Below are positions 23,601 through 34,037 of a stretch of DNA of 64,000 nucleotides, one piece after another. Positions within the stretch are counted from its first letter, which is position 1; each line of letters starts with the position of its first letter. The translations under genes and the position numbers were made by a program. Under the pieces are notes generated by a model. The model was not told where the DNA came from. It ran no database searches and worked only from the letters and a program-made list of their open reading frames with translations. The stretch is from positions 328,506,482 through 328,570,481 of the forward strand of contig CM054057.1 in NCBI GenBank assembly GCA_028641055.1. The letters run 5' to 3'. The stretch is from Alopecurus myosuroides (lineage: Eukaryota > Streptophyta > Magnoliopsida > Poales > Poaceae).

Positions 23601-26600
23601 GTGACGGAAGGGTGTAGCAAAGTGGAAATAATTGTTTGGTTGTGTTAGGTTAGGCCCAAGGAACACCCAAGAGAATGGTAGGGCACACCTCTTGGCAAGA
23701 TTCCCCCAGTTCCGTTACACCCGGGAATTTCGGGCTCTCATTAATTAGTCCCGGAACCCGCGAGAGACAATCCGACACCGGTGAAACCCTAACACAGAGA
23801 GCGAGTTAATATTGGGCATACAAGACCCATGCCACACTCTATCACACGTGGTGTGGCGTGTAATGGGATTTGATGGCATTCAGACGATCCGGAGCCCCCT
23901 CTCCGGATAAACCATAGCCCCGCTGGGAAAAAGAAGGAATTGTCGTTCTGCCCATCTACATGAGCCGGAAATGGGTAGCAAAGTGGAAAAAATTTCTTGG
24001 TTGTGTTATGTTAGGCCGAGGAACACCCAAAACAATGCTAGGGCCCACCTGTTGGAAAGATTCCCCCAGCTCCGTCAGATCCGGGAGTTTCATGCTCTAA
24101 GTAGTCCTGGAACATGCGAGAGAGAATCTGACGCCGGTGAAGCACTAACACAGAGTGAGAGAGGTAATCTTGGGTATACAAGACCATGACACACTCTAAG
24201 ACACATTTTATGTCATATCATGGTATTTAATGGCATTCATACGATCCGGAGCCCCCCTCCGGAGAAACCATAGCCCCGCTGGGGAATAAGACGGAACTGT
24301 CGTTCTGCCCCATCTACGAGAATCGGAAGGGGGTAGCAAAGTGGAACTAACTACTTAGTTGTTTAGGTTAGGCCTAAGTAATACCCAAGAGAATGTTAGG
24401 TCCCACCTCTTGGCAAGATTCCCCCAGTTCCGTCACACCCGGGAGTTTCGGTCTCTCATTAATTAATCTTGGAACCCGTGAGAGAGAATCCCGCCGGTGA
24501 AGCCTAACACAGAGAGAGGTAATATAGGGAATACAATACCATGACACACTCCAACACACATGGTATGTCATAGCATGGGATTTAGTGGCATTCAGACAAT
24601 CCGGAGCCCCCTCCGGAGAAACCATAGCACCGCTGGAGAAAAAGGCGGAACTGCCATTCTGGCCCCTCTACGTGAGTCGGAAAGGGGTAGCAAAGTAAAA
24701 CCAACTGTTTGGTTGTGTTAGGTTAGGCACAAGGAACACCAAAGAAAATTTTAGGGTCCACATCTTGTCAATATTCCCCTAGTTTCGTCAAATCCGGGAG
24801 TTTCGGGCTCTAAGTAGTCTTGGAACCCGCTAGAGAGAATCCAACGCTGGTGAAGCCCTTACACAGAGGGCGAGGGACTCTTGGTCATCCAAGACCCATG
24901 ACACACTCTAACGCACATGATATGGTATACCATGGGATTTGGTGGCATTCAGAAGATCTAGAGCCACCTCTCTGGAGAAACCATAGCCCCGTTGGGAAAA
25001 AAGACGGAATTGTCGTTCTGCCCCATCTACGTGTGACGGAAGGGTGTAGCAAAGTGGAAATAATTGTTTGGTTGTGTTAGGTTAGGCCCAAGGAACACCC
25101 AAGAGAATGGTAGGGCACACCTCTTGGCAAGATTCCCCCAGTTCCGTTACACCCGGGAATTTCGGGCTCTCATTAATTAGTCCCGGAACCCGCGAGAGAC
25201 AATCCGACACCGGTGAAACCCTAACACAGAGAGCGAGTTAATATTGGGCATACAAGACCCATGCCACACTCTATCACACGTGGTGTGGCGTGTAATGGGA
25301 TTTGATGGCATTCAGACGATCCGGAGCCCCCTCTCCGGATAAACCATAGCCCCGCTGGGAAAAAGAAGGAATTGTCGTTCTGCCCATCTACATGAGCCGG
25401 AAATGGGTAGCAAAGTGGAAAAAATTTCTTGGTTGTGTTATGTTAGGCCGAGGAACACCCAAAACAATGCTAGGGCCCACCTGTTGGAAAGATTCCCCCA
25501 GCTCCGTCAGATCCGGGAGTTTCATGCTCTAAGTAGTCCTGGAACATGCGAGAGAGAATCTGACGCCGGTGAAGCACTAACACAGAGTGAGAGAGGTAAT
25601 CTTGGGTATACAAGACCATGACACACTCTAAGACACATTTTATGTCATACCATGGTATTTAATGGCATTCATACGATCCGGAGCCCCCCTCCGGAGAAAC
25701 CATAGCCCCGCTGGGGAATAAGACGGAACTGTCGTTCTGCCCCATCTACGAGAATCGGAAGGGGGTAGCAAAGTGGAACTAACTACTTGGTTGTTTAGGT
25801 TAGGCCTAAGGAATACCCAAGAGAATGGTAGGTCCCACCTCTTGGCAAGATTCCCCCAGTTCTGTCACACCCGGGAGTTTCGGTCTCTCATTAATTAATC
25901 TTGGAACCCGTGAGAGAGAATCCTACGCCGGTGAAAACCTATCACAGAGAGCGAGGGAATCTTGGACATACAAGACAAATTCCACACTCTATCACACATG
26001 GTATGGCATGCAATGGGATTTGGTGGCATTCATACGATCTGGAGCCACCTCTCCGGAGAAACTGTAGCCTCGCCAGGGAAAAAGACGGAACTGTCGTTCT
26101 GCCCCATCTACGTGAGCCGGATGGGGGTAGAAAAGTGGAACTAACTGTTTGGTTGGGTTAGGTTAGGCCCAAGGAACAACAAAGATAATTTTAGGGCCCA
26201 CCTCTTGGCAAGATTCCCCTTGTTCTGTCACACCCGGGAGTTTCGGGCTCTCATTAATTAGTCCTGGAACCCGCGAGAGAGAATCCGACACCGGTGAAAC
26301 CCTAACACAGAGAGCGAGGGAATCCTGGGCATCCAAGACCCATGCCACACTCTAGCACACATGGTATGGTGTGCAATGGGATTTGGTGGCATTCAGACGA
26401 TCGGGAGCCCCCTCTCCGGATAAACCATAGCCCCGCTGGGAAAAAAGACGGAACTGTCATTCTGCCCCATCTATATGAGCCGGAAGGGGGTAGGTAAATT
26501 GAAATAAATACTTCGTTGTGTTAGGTTAGGCCCAAGGAACACCCAAGAAAATGGCAGGGCCCACCTCTTGGGAAGATTTTGTCAGATTCGGGAGTTTCGT

Positions 26601-27645
26601 GCTCTAAGTATAGTCATGGAACACGCTAGAGAGAATCCGACGCCGGTGAAGCCCTAACAAAGAGAGCGAGTTAATCTCGGGTATCAAATACCATGACACC
26701 CTCTAACACACATGGTATGTCATACGATGGGATTTGGTGGCATTCATACGATCCGGAGCCCCCTCCGGAGAAACCATAGACCCGATGGGGGAAAAAGCGG
26801 AACAACCGTTCTGGCCCCTCTACGTGAGCCGGAAGGGGGGTAACAAAGTGGAACCAATTGTTTGGTTGTGTTAGGTTAGGCCCAAGGAACACCAAAGAAA
26901 TTTTTAGGGTCCACACCTCTTGGCAATATTCCCCCTAGTTCCGTCAAATCCGGGAGTTTCGGGCTCTAAGTAGTCTTGCAACCCGCTAGAGGGAAACCGA
27001 CGCCTATGAAGCCCTAACACAGAGAGCGAGGGAATCTTGGGCATCCAAGACCGATTATATTCCACAATCTAACACATATGTTATGTCATACCATGTGATT
27101 TGGTGGCATTTAGACGATCCGGAGCCCCCCACTCCGGAGAAACCATAGCCCCGCTGGGGAAAAAGACGAAACTCTCGTTCTGGCCCCTCTACATGAGCCG
27201 AAAGGGGATATCAAAGTGTAACCAATTAATTGCTTGGTCGTGTTATGTTAGGATCAAGGAATACCCAAGACAAATGGTAGGGCCCACCTCTTGTCAAGAT
27301 TCCCCCAGTTCTGTTAGATCCGGGAGTTTCGGGCTCTCATTAAGCAGTCCTGGAACCCGCGAGAGAGAATTCGACGCTGGTGAAACCCTAGCACAAAGAG
27401 CGAGGGAATCTTGGGCATCCAAGACCCATGCCACACTCTAACACACATGTTATGGCATACCATGTGTTGTGGTTGCATTCAGACGTTCCAGAGCCCCCTC
27501 TCCGGAGAAACCATAGCCCCGCTGGGGAAAAATATGGAAATGGCGTTTTGGCCCCTCTACGTGAGCCGGAAAAGGGGTAGCAAAGCGGAACTAATTGTTT
27601 GTTTGTGTTAGGTTAGGCTCAAGGAACACCCAAGACAATGGTAGG
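17650..27645. repeat. 10-kb array of ~358-bp tandem repeats
   Basis: The anchor TTGGTTGTGTTAGGTTAGG or a close variant occurs 28 times from 18031 to 27599. Spacing is mostly 350-364 bases; one monomer is shortened to about 237 (anchors 21970 and 22207). Each monomer also carries TCCGGGAGTTTCGGGCTCT, a palindromic ATGGTATGGTATACCAT block and a CCGGAGCCCCCTCCGG dyad. Monomers differ noticeably from each other, with two main subtypes alternating irregularly. Short open frames arise in all orientations but show no family, and I treat them as chance. Confidence 0.93.
23049..25912. repeat. Higher-order duplication of four monomers (2 x 1432 bp)
   Basis: Copy 1 (about 23049-24480) and copy 2 (about 24481-25912) are nearly identical and offset by exactly 1432 bases, four times 358. 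They differ at only a few bases, for example GTGAAAGCCTTA versus GTGAAGCCCTTA, whereas neighbouring monomers are far more diverged. The breakpoints fall at the same point of the monomer (GAGAGAATCC), consistent with unequal exchange. Boundaries are within a few tens of bases. Confidence 0.85.
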
Positions 27646-28697
27646 GTAATTTATTTATTATTAGTAATAGTTTATGTCAGTAATTTATAGATGTCTTCCC
27701 ATTATCCTTAAATAATATATTTCAATAATGGTTATCTTTTTAGGCCATTCATCATGTATCCAACGGCCAGCAATGTTCTCCAGCCAATGTACCAAAATCT
27801 AGCGGGCGCAGAAAATTTCGCGCCGCCCACCCAAATTATCGACCAAAAACTTTGCCGCCTATGCCGCCCTAAATTTCCAACCTCTCCCTCTTATCTTCCC
27901 CCTCGCCGAAATTTCCCCTACTCTTCTTGTCCGAAATCCCCCTTCCTCCTAAACCCCATCTACTCCGCCCCGGTCTTCCACCTCGCTCTGTAGCTCGCCT
28001 TCCCGGGCTTCCACCTGGCTGTCCCCGGTCTTCCACCTCATCGTGCAGCTTGCCTTCCCGGTCGTCCACCCCACCCCTCAGCTCGCCTTCCCGGGGTTCC
28101 ACCTCGCCGTCCAGGACGCCATCCAGATATTCCACCTCGTCGTCTAGATTTGATACCTCGCCGTCAAGATCTTCCACCTCGCCGTCCAGGTCGTCCTCAA
28201 GATTTGCCACCTCGCCTGCCTGGTAGTCGTCAAGTTCCTTTGGTCAGAGTTTGCTTATTTTCGAGCTTGTATAAAGCTTAAGATCACTTCTCTTGGGATC
28301 CTATCATACTTAGGTCCACAAATTAGATTACTGATATGATATGGTCAAACAGCGAATTGCATCACTAAGATTTCTAACTCTATGTTGTCACATCCCAATG
28401 AAATATAAGGCTATTTGTAAAGAACATGTATGCGCTATTTATTTTCATTTATTCGCATAAATCATCAATTCTAGACTTCTAGTGTAAGCTATTTATTTCC
28501 ATTTATACCATGTCCACCATCTAGATAAGTCATGCCTTGCATGATAGCTCAATAATAAAGGTACTTATGTTGTGTCGAACTGTTGGCTTAATTACTGTTC
28601 TGCCATGTATTTTGTGCTACTATCCTAGTTGATTTGGTACACATGAACCGTGCAGCTTAGGAACATTAAACTCAAGAGTACATCTGGTAGGACAAAG
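27646..28697 (+). promoter_or_regulatory. Promoter and leader region of the TNPA-like gene
   Basis: The array stops at about 27645 and an AT-rich segment follows. From about 27790 there is a GC-rich block, and 27960-28230 is a degenerate minisatellite of CTCGCC-TTCC-CCACC-type units about 20-25 bases long. On the + strand it can be read as a Ser/Pro/Arg-rich frame and on the - strand as an Asp/Glu/Gly-rich one, but it looks like a transcribed leader. The stretch 28231-28697 is AT-rich and non-coding, perhaps including a leader intron. Confidence 0.4.
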
Positions 28698-30779
28698 ATG
28701 CCTCCTGGTGGACATGGTTGTAAATGCAAGCGCGTCAAGGCCCATCGCGAGCATGCAGTTGCCCATGTCCATCCGTATGCACATGAAGAACTCAAGCGAC
28801 CAGTGGTCCAAGACGTGGAGGCAGCTCCTCAAGGCCAGCAGGAAGCTGCCCAATGCGAGCAGGCACTTGCCCATGGCCAGCTGGAAGCTGCCCAACAGAA
28901 GGAGGAGGCTGACCACCGTGAGGAGGTAGCCGCCCAATGCGAGCAGGTACCTCCCTACGGTGAGCTGCCAGGTGTGCAAGGCGAGCTGCCACCATTCCTA
29001 GGCGAGGGTCAAGGTTCCCAAGTCGAGGAGCAAGGTGCCTGCAACAAAGAGCAAGATGACATATCACAGATATTGCATGCTCTACGAGGGGCCATGTGTG
29101 GAGGGAAATCCAAAATGCAGAATATTAAGTCTAGCAATGCCACAATTTATGTAGATTACCCATGTGAAGACATTGTTTCGAGTGGTGTGGCTGGGAGGAG
29201 AAGAAACATGTCCAAAGGAAACTGGATCAGAATAGTTATTCCTCTGGGAAAGACAAGGCCAGTGGACCCAAAGATTGCTGCCATGTATGCTACTGTGTGT
29301 TCATTAGCTATGAAGCACACTGTCCCTATCTTCCCCCATTGGAAAGAGTACAAGGGAAGGGAAGATATATTATTCCTCCTACCACAGCCATGTGTATGTA
29401 AGTTTTGTAACCCAACCTTCCAGTTCATTCCATTGCTGTTCATATAACTGAATAATTCTCTTTCTTTTGTTTCAGTCAAAGTTTTATCTGAACCCAAGAG
29501 ACCCTGTTATTCGTCAATCCCTTATGATGCATCTCAAGAACTGTACAAGACAAAGACGCCATATTCTGAAGCAAGAAATTTTTCACAGAGTTAGAGACAA
29601 GAGTAGAGTTGTACGAACGCCTCCTGATGCAGTTGGGCACATGAGCGAAGCAGAATGGTGCAGGCTAGTCGATAACTGGTCCTCAGTCAGGAAACAGGTA
29701 CAGTCTTTGTTCACTCTACCTTGCCACTGTTTCTATTCCATAACCTGGACTATGTCTAATCAGTTCATACTTCGTTTATGTAGATGGCTTGTCTGAAAGC
29801 CAGACAAAGCAGACAGGCCGTCCAGTTCCATAGCGCCACAGGTTCTCGTAGCTACGAGGTTTGCTGCGACATGGGGAAAGATGCCTTTGAATTGTTCAAA
29901 GGTACGCACAACAGCAAAACACGTGGATTCTCTTCGCCCGTGAAAAGAGCAATTGTAAGTCCCTCAGAATTCTGTTTATCTCCGGGATCAACAATTACCT
30001 CAATAGATTCTTCTAGATATGTACCGATGCTTCCCTTTGTGAATTCTGATGCAAACTCCTGCTATTTCACCTATGCTTGTCATCTCATAGTTCATGCACA
30101 TGCATGCTGCTTGCTTTTCATCTGCTAGTTCATCTATCCTCGTGAGCTGCTATTTTCATCTATGTTCTGTACATGCTTGTCGTCTGCTATTTTCAGCCAT
30201 GTTTACTTACATGCCTGTCATGTGATGTTTTTCATTTATGTTCCTTACAAGCTTGTCATGCGTGCTTAATTGCTTGTCATATGCTATTTGCATCTTTGTT
30301 ATGTACAAGCTTGTCATGATATCAATGTTCCTTACAAGCTAGTTCAGCTTCTATTTCATCTAAAGCTTTTACATGCTTTATAGGAAGAAATGCAATATCG
30401 TATGCTAGAACATACATCAGTAGATGCTGCTGTCAAGGAACCTCTTTCTGCCACCGAAGCTGTCACTGTCGTGCTAACCAAGAACCGTCTAGAGTCTTCG
30501 TTCCTAAATACCATAGGTGGGGTCACAACCAGTGCAAGAGCAACAAAGTCTCAGCTTCACCTTCAACTTGATTCTAAGAGAAAACAGAGGCAGGACCTGC
30601 AGTATGTAGTTGATGAGTTGAAGCAGGCCAAGGAACAAGCTGATGCAGATAGGATGAATCATCGATAAGAATTGTTGCGTATGACGGAGGAACACAAAGG
30701 TATGAAGAGTCAAGAAATGTACAAAACCCTTGTCGGTGGCATGTTGGCTCAAGTTCATCTGAGATATGGAACTGAGTAG
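28698..30779 (+). CDS. TNPA-like (Ptta/En-Spm, Transposase_24-type) protein of the CACTA element
   Basis: Four exons fit in one frame: 28698-29393, 29476-29697, 29784-29954 and 30384 onward, with introns GTATGT...CAG, GTACAG...TAG and GTAAGT...TAG, all phase 0. The N-terminus is basic, followed by a Gln/Glu/Ala-rich degenerate repeat (about residues 35-115). The conserved part contains GKTRPVDPKIAAMYATVC, HWKEYKGREDI, the SEAEWCRLVDNWSS block, QFHSATGSRSYEV and ELFKGTHNSKTRGFSSP, typical of plant Ptta/En-Spm proteins. The C-terminus is a coiled coil (LQYVVDELKQAKEQADADR). TNPA-type proteins bind subterminal repeats and regulate excision; they are not the catalytic transposase. A TAA at 30666-30668 cuts the frame at 457 residues; the same frame continues to TAG 30777-30779, so about 36 C-terminal residues appear lost. 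Confidence 0.82.
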
Positions 30780-31333
30780 CCCTTTGTGAAACCGCTTGTT
30801 GTCTGTTGGACTGTATTAGACTACCGTTGCTGGCGAGCTATGTTGTGACCTTATTCGGAATTTATGTATTTGTTGTGTTTGCTTTGCTGTGAAAACTAGC
30901 ATAGTATTTTTCATGCTAATGAATACGAGGACATGTGGTACTATATGGTACGTCCATGAGGCGGCACCTTATTGGATGGAAATCGCGACGAAATAAACAC
31001 GTCACGGAAACGTTTCGATGTGGACATGCCGTGTTGGTACACGTGCTGGCTCATGATTCGTGACATCTTACGACGAACTAAAACGTCGCACCGTCGGACA
31101 ACGTAATAAATTCGTCGGGAATAAGCGTATACGTGGAACATTATGAGAGCGACACGTGGCACCTTATACTGCTTGTACCCGCGACAAGAAAGTAAACTCT
31201 GCACTTATTATGACGTCATTAAACGGAGGTAACGGTAGTTCCAATCGCGACGTTTTTAAAATGTCAAGACGATAATGACGTCAGGAACGGTGGAAGTGAC
31301 GTCAGTAATGGGTAACGGAAAAAGATGCCACGT
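30780..31333. promoter_or_regulatory. Right subterminal region of the CACTA element, inner part
   Basis: The first 150 bases are the 3' UTR of the TNPA-like gene. From about 30950 the stretch is dense in CGCGACG/CGTCG-type motifs, for example ATCGCGACGAAATAA near 30979, ACGACGAACTAAAACGTCGC near 31070 and TCGCGACGTTTTTAAAA near 31245. The TNPA-like gene lies at this end of the element. Confidence 0.6.
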
Positions 31334-32973
31334 TGATGGCTCCCAAGTGCAGGAGATCAATTGTAGTACTTTTCGAATTAGAAAGGTTATCGAACCCACG
31401 AGGAGCAGAAAGAACTGGTAAGTAGAATAGCAAAGGAATAATAAAAGCAACAGGTGTTTTTGTGTTTTAATTGTGTAGTGCAAGTAAAGTAAATGCGGGA
31501 AGTAAATTGCAGCAAGTAGTAGGTCTACCCACTGAGAGACAAAGCCCAATCCTCTAATGCGCAGAGAGGACCAAGCTCAAGTGTGGTGTTTGCTGTCTTA
31601 TATGTGGAAAACGTTCCCGAGGGACTGCACGGATTTAGCTGGCAATAGTGATTCCATTGCAAAACATGTTTGTATATCTTGTCTAGTTTTTAAATCTTCT
31701 TCGGACGGAAGCCACAAATAGGAATAGCTAAATAAATAACTCTATCACCCCTTATGATGGAATCACGTGGCCAAATTAAATGACAGCACGGTGAATTATT
31801 AAGACATGATGTCCTACCATAGCCTTATGCTCTAAGGTCCCCGATACAAGTACCCTCATAATGCCAATTCAACGACTCTGTCACAAGTTACTGTCACCTA
31901 AAGACATCATCACGATCACTACACTTCGGTGTTCTCTATGAGCCCATGTGGTGAAGTGTTGTACAGTCGACGTTCGTACAACACCATCATAGAATCACAT
32001 AAAAGATAAATACTAGACCAAATAACAACTCATCTCATGTAACAAATCATTGCCAATCATCCTATGCCCTCAGGAACATGCGGGGACTACTCACAACGTG
32101 CAAACATGATCATGTATGGTGACATATGTGGTACAACACAATCTGAAACAATGGATCCACCACCAAATAATGCGGGGACTACTCACAACGTGCAAACATG
32201 ATCATGTATGGTGACATATGTGGTACAACACAATCTGAAACAATGGATCCACACCAAATAATGACAAGTACTCAATCCCAAACATGCAACGGAGTACAAT
32301 AACACGTATCTAGGGTGTAGCAATGATCAAACTATGAGGGGAACAGAGTGGATCACGGTGATGGGTGATGGTGGAGATGCAGGTGCTGGTGAGGATGGTG
32401 ATGGAGATGGCCTCCTCCCACGCCAAGGAGGAGATGGGGGATGAAGATGGGGATGATTTCCCCCTTATCCGGAGCTCCTGAGCAGCAGGATCTGTCTCCC
32501 CCGCGGAGAGTTTCGAGAGTTTCGCCGCCCTGGCGGCTCCGTCTCGTCTCGGGAAAATTAGGGTGCTCGTTTTCGGGGAAGACGGAGTCGTCAGCAAAAA
32601 GACCTCGGGGAGGAGGTGTTGTGGGCCCATTTGGGGGCCCCACACGCGGCCAGGGAATCTGGCCGCGTGGGCTACCCCCTTTGGGGCCTCCTGGCCCTCC
32701 TCCTTTGTGTCTTGTGCCCACAGCCTTTCTCCCGAAGAAAAACTGACAGGGTTTATTTCCTTTCGCAATTTGGATACCTGTAGCTCCTGAAACATCAAAA
32801 ACATGAAAACAGGTGTTTTCTGACACCCAGAAATTAAATACCAAAAATAGGGACTTTGTAGGAAAGTCCCATAAAATCATCTAAAACATGCAAAACAATG
32901 ACATAACATTGATAAAACATCCCAATAATGCCTATATGGAGAGTATAAATGATGATATAAAATGCACGTATCA
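31334..32973 (-). mobile_element. Solo LTR inserted in the CACTA subterminal region
   Basis: Read on the minus strand it starts TGATACGTGCATTTTATA and ends TTGGGAGCCATCA, 1640 bp, with TG...CA termini. A 5-bp direct repeat CACGT flanks it at 31329-31333 and 32974-32978. It has a GC-rich middle (about 32390-32720) of the Athila-type LTR kind, but belongs to a different subfamily from the solo LTR at 423-1799. No internal sequence or primer site remains. Confidence 0.9.
32078..32261. repeat. 92-bp tandem duplication within the solo LTR
   Basis: ATGCGGGGACTACTCACAAC starts at 32078 and again at 32170, and the two 92-base copies are almost identical. It may have arisen after insertion or be a feature of this LTR subfamily. 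Confidence 0.9.
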
Positions 32974-32978
32974 CACGT

Positions 32979-33179
32979 GTACAAAAATCGCGACGAAAAA
33001 ATAACGTCGCTCCTTGTTGGGCCTTGTGTTGGGCCGGCCAGTAGCTCGCGACGGTTTAGTGTTCATTTAATCGTCGCGGAATCGTCCGTGACAGTCGATC
33101 AGGAACGTTCTCACTCCGTCGCGTAAACCGTCGCGGATTGCCCTTAGCGACGGTTTGGAGCCCATCCGCAATGGTATTG
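32979..33179. promoter_or_regulatory. Right subterminal region of the CACTA element, outer part
   Basis: It contains ATCGCGACG near 32986, GCGACGGTTTAG near 33049, TCGTCGCGGAAT at 33071-33082, CCGTCGCGGATT at 33128-33139 and AGCGACGGTTTGG near 33148. These are the same kinds of motif as at the left end. Before the solo LTR inserted, this region was contiguous with 30950-31333. Confidence 0.65.
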
Positions 33180-33211
33180 AAACGTTCCGGATCGCGCGGA
33201 ATTTGGTAGTG
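33180..33211 (-). repeat. Right terminal inverted repeat of the CACTA element
   Basis: This is the reverse-complement partner of 9951-9982 and ends GGTAGTG, immediately followed by the target duplication TCA (33212-33214). Confidence 0.95.
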
Positions 33212-33214
33212 TCA

Positions 33215-33602
33215 GGAGGAATTGGAGACACCTTTTTTTCAATGTATGTGTACTTTGTGCTGCTTAGATTTATGAGGATTAGAGACACCTCTTTTTCAAT
33301 TGCCAATTCAGCACTAGAATTTGGATTTTTTTTACATATTCCATGGCTTCCTAGAAACACTAGTGAAGCTCTCAAATTTGCCAAGAAACAGTTCTCTGGA
33401 CCTTGCTTTGTTGAAATTGTGATCCTGGCATGTTGGGGCATCTGGAAGCAAAGAAATGGCTGGATCTTTCATAATATTAAACCTACTTTTAGAGGTGGGA
33501 AAGCAATTTTTTTGCATGAGATCACCCTTCTTAAGTATAGGGTGAAGAAGGCTACCATTCCTTCTTTCACATCATGGCTTAATCCTTCCTTAGATTTTTG
33601 AA
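33215..33602 (+). pseudogene. LINE zf-RVT C-terminal part, after the CACTA element
   Basis: The LINE frame resumes as RRNWRHLFFN with cysteine and histidine positions of the zf-RVT module (VCVLC and HLFFNCQFSTRIW). A degenerate duplication of the HLFF block and two in-frame stops occur between 33270 and 33300. It continues as FVEIVILACWGIWKQRNGWI and ends at TGA 33599-33601. The IWKQRN block is a hallmark of plant L1-like ORF2 C-termini. The frame on the left side ends NTKDML immediately before the CACTA element. Confidence 0.85.
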
Positions 33603-33636
33603 ACTTTTGTACATATTGTAAATAACTGTTTTTTTT

Positions 33637-33688
33637 AATAAAGAGGGGGCTGTGGGGGTTTCCCCCACAGTAATGGTGTCAAAAAAAA
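33637..33688 (+). terminator. LINE 3' end: AATAAA, stem-loop and A-run
   Basis: AATAAA at 33637-33642 is followed by a perfect 9-bp stem (CTGTGGGGG at 33650-33658, CCCCCACAG at 33662-33670) with a TTT loop, and a run of eight A at 33681-33688. The stem-loop so close to the 3' end could be a recognition structure for the LINE's own reverse transcriptase. The role is inference. Confidence 0.75.
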
Positions 33689-34037
33689 CGATTGCATAGA
33701 AATTGTTATGATTGAGCATGTTAAACTTTGCAATATAAGCTCTAATATAAAGACTCTGGTCGAAAGATAAGTACAATCTGTATTGTTCTCTGACCAAGAA
33801 TGAAGTTCGCCCTCACCAATTTGGATTTCCTTTTTGCACCCCTATTGTGACTCCATTTACTTGTTTCAAGTTAAGTTATAAGAGAGGAAGTTTCTGTCTA
33901 GAATGACTAGTGTATTGTTAGATGTGATGCTGCTTGTCCGTATTTTATTTATCCACACCTCACTCCATAAACCTATGGTCATGTTTACCGAGTTCAATTT
34001 CGCTTGGGGACAAGCCAGGTCTAAGCTTGGGGGGAGT
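33689..34037 (+). other. Element B 3' internal region, last part, with polypurine tract
   Basis: Non-coding continuation of the B internal region after the LINE. It ends in CTAAGCTTGGGGGGAG (34021-34036), the polypurine tract, directly before the LTR. Confidence 0.75.

Larger units (their letters stand above)
9951..33211. mobile_element. Giant CACTA (En/Spm-type) DNA transposon with gene cargo
   Basis: The element starts CACTACCAAATT and ends AATTTGGTAGTG. The terminal inverted repeats match at the first 28 positions, with one mismatch at position 29 and then three more matches. A 3-bp duplication TCA flanks it at 9948-9950 and 33212-33214, as expected for CACTA elements, and the LINE reading frame is continuous across the site. 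Total length is 23,261 bp, of which 1645 bp is a later solo LTR with its duplication. It contains subterminal CGTCGCG-type motifs, three minus-strand gene-like units, two tandem arrays and a TNPA-like gene. No TNPD/TNP2-type catalytic transposase is visible, so it is probably non-autonomous. Confidence 0.92.
8320..33688 (+). mobile_element. 5'-truncated L1-like LINE, split by a CACTA element
   Basis: The non-LTR element provides the second half of an ORF2: reverse transcriptase, linker and a C-terminal zinc-finger (zf-RVT) region, then a 3' UTR with AATAAA at 33637-33642 and a terminal A-run at 33681-33688. The 5' boundary at about 8320 is approximate; the endonuclease and the first RT blocks are absent. 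I could not identify a convincing target-site duplication. The CACTA element lies within the zinc-finger region, and the reading frame resumes on the far side with only the TCA duplication added. Confidence 0.8.

Noticed and set aside
19297..25621. Recurrent 70-120 codon frames on both strands in the 358-bp array
   Set aside because: They repeat with the monomer, occur in several frames at once and are interrupted differently in each copy, so they are by-products of the repeat.
27927..28226. Ser/Pro/Arg-rich protein upstream of the TNPA-like gene
   Set aside because: The frame is created by a 20-25-bp minisatellite and is open on both strands; it is more likely a leader.
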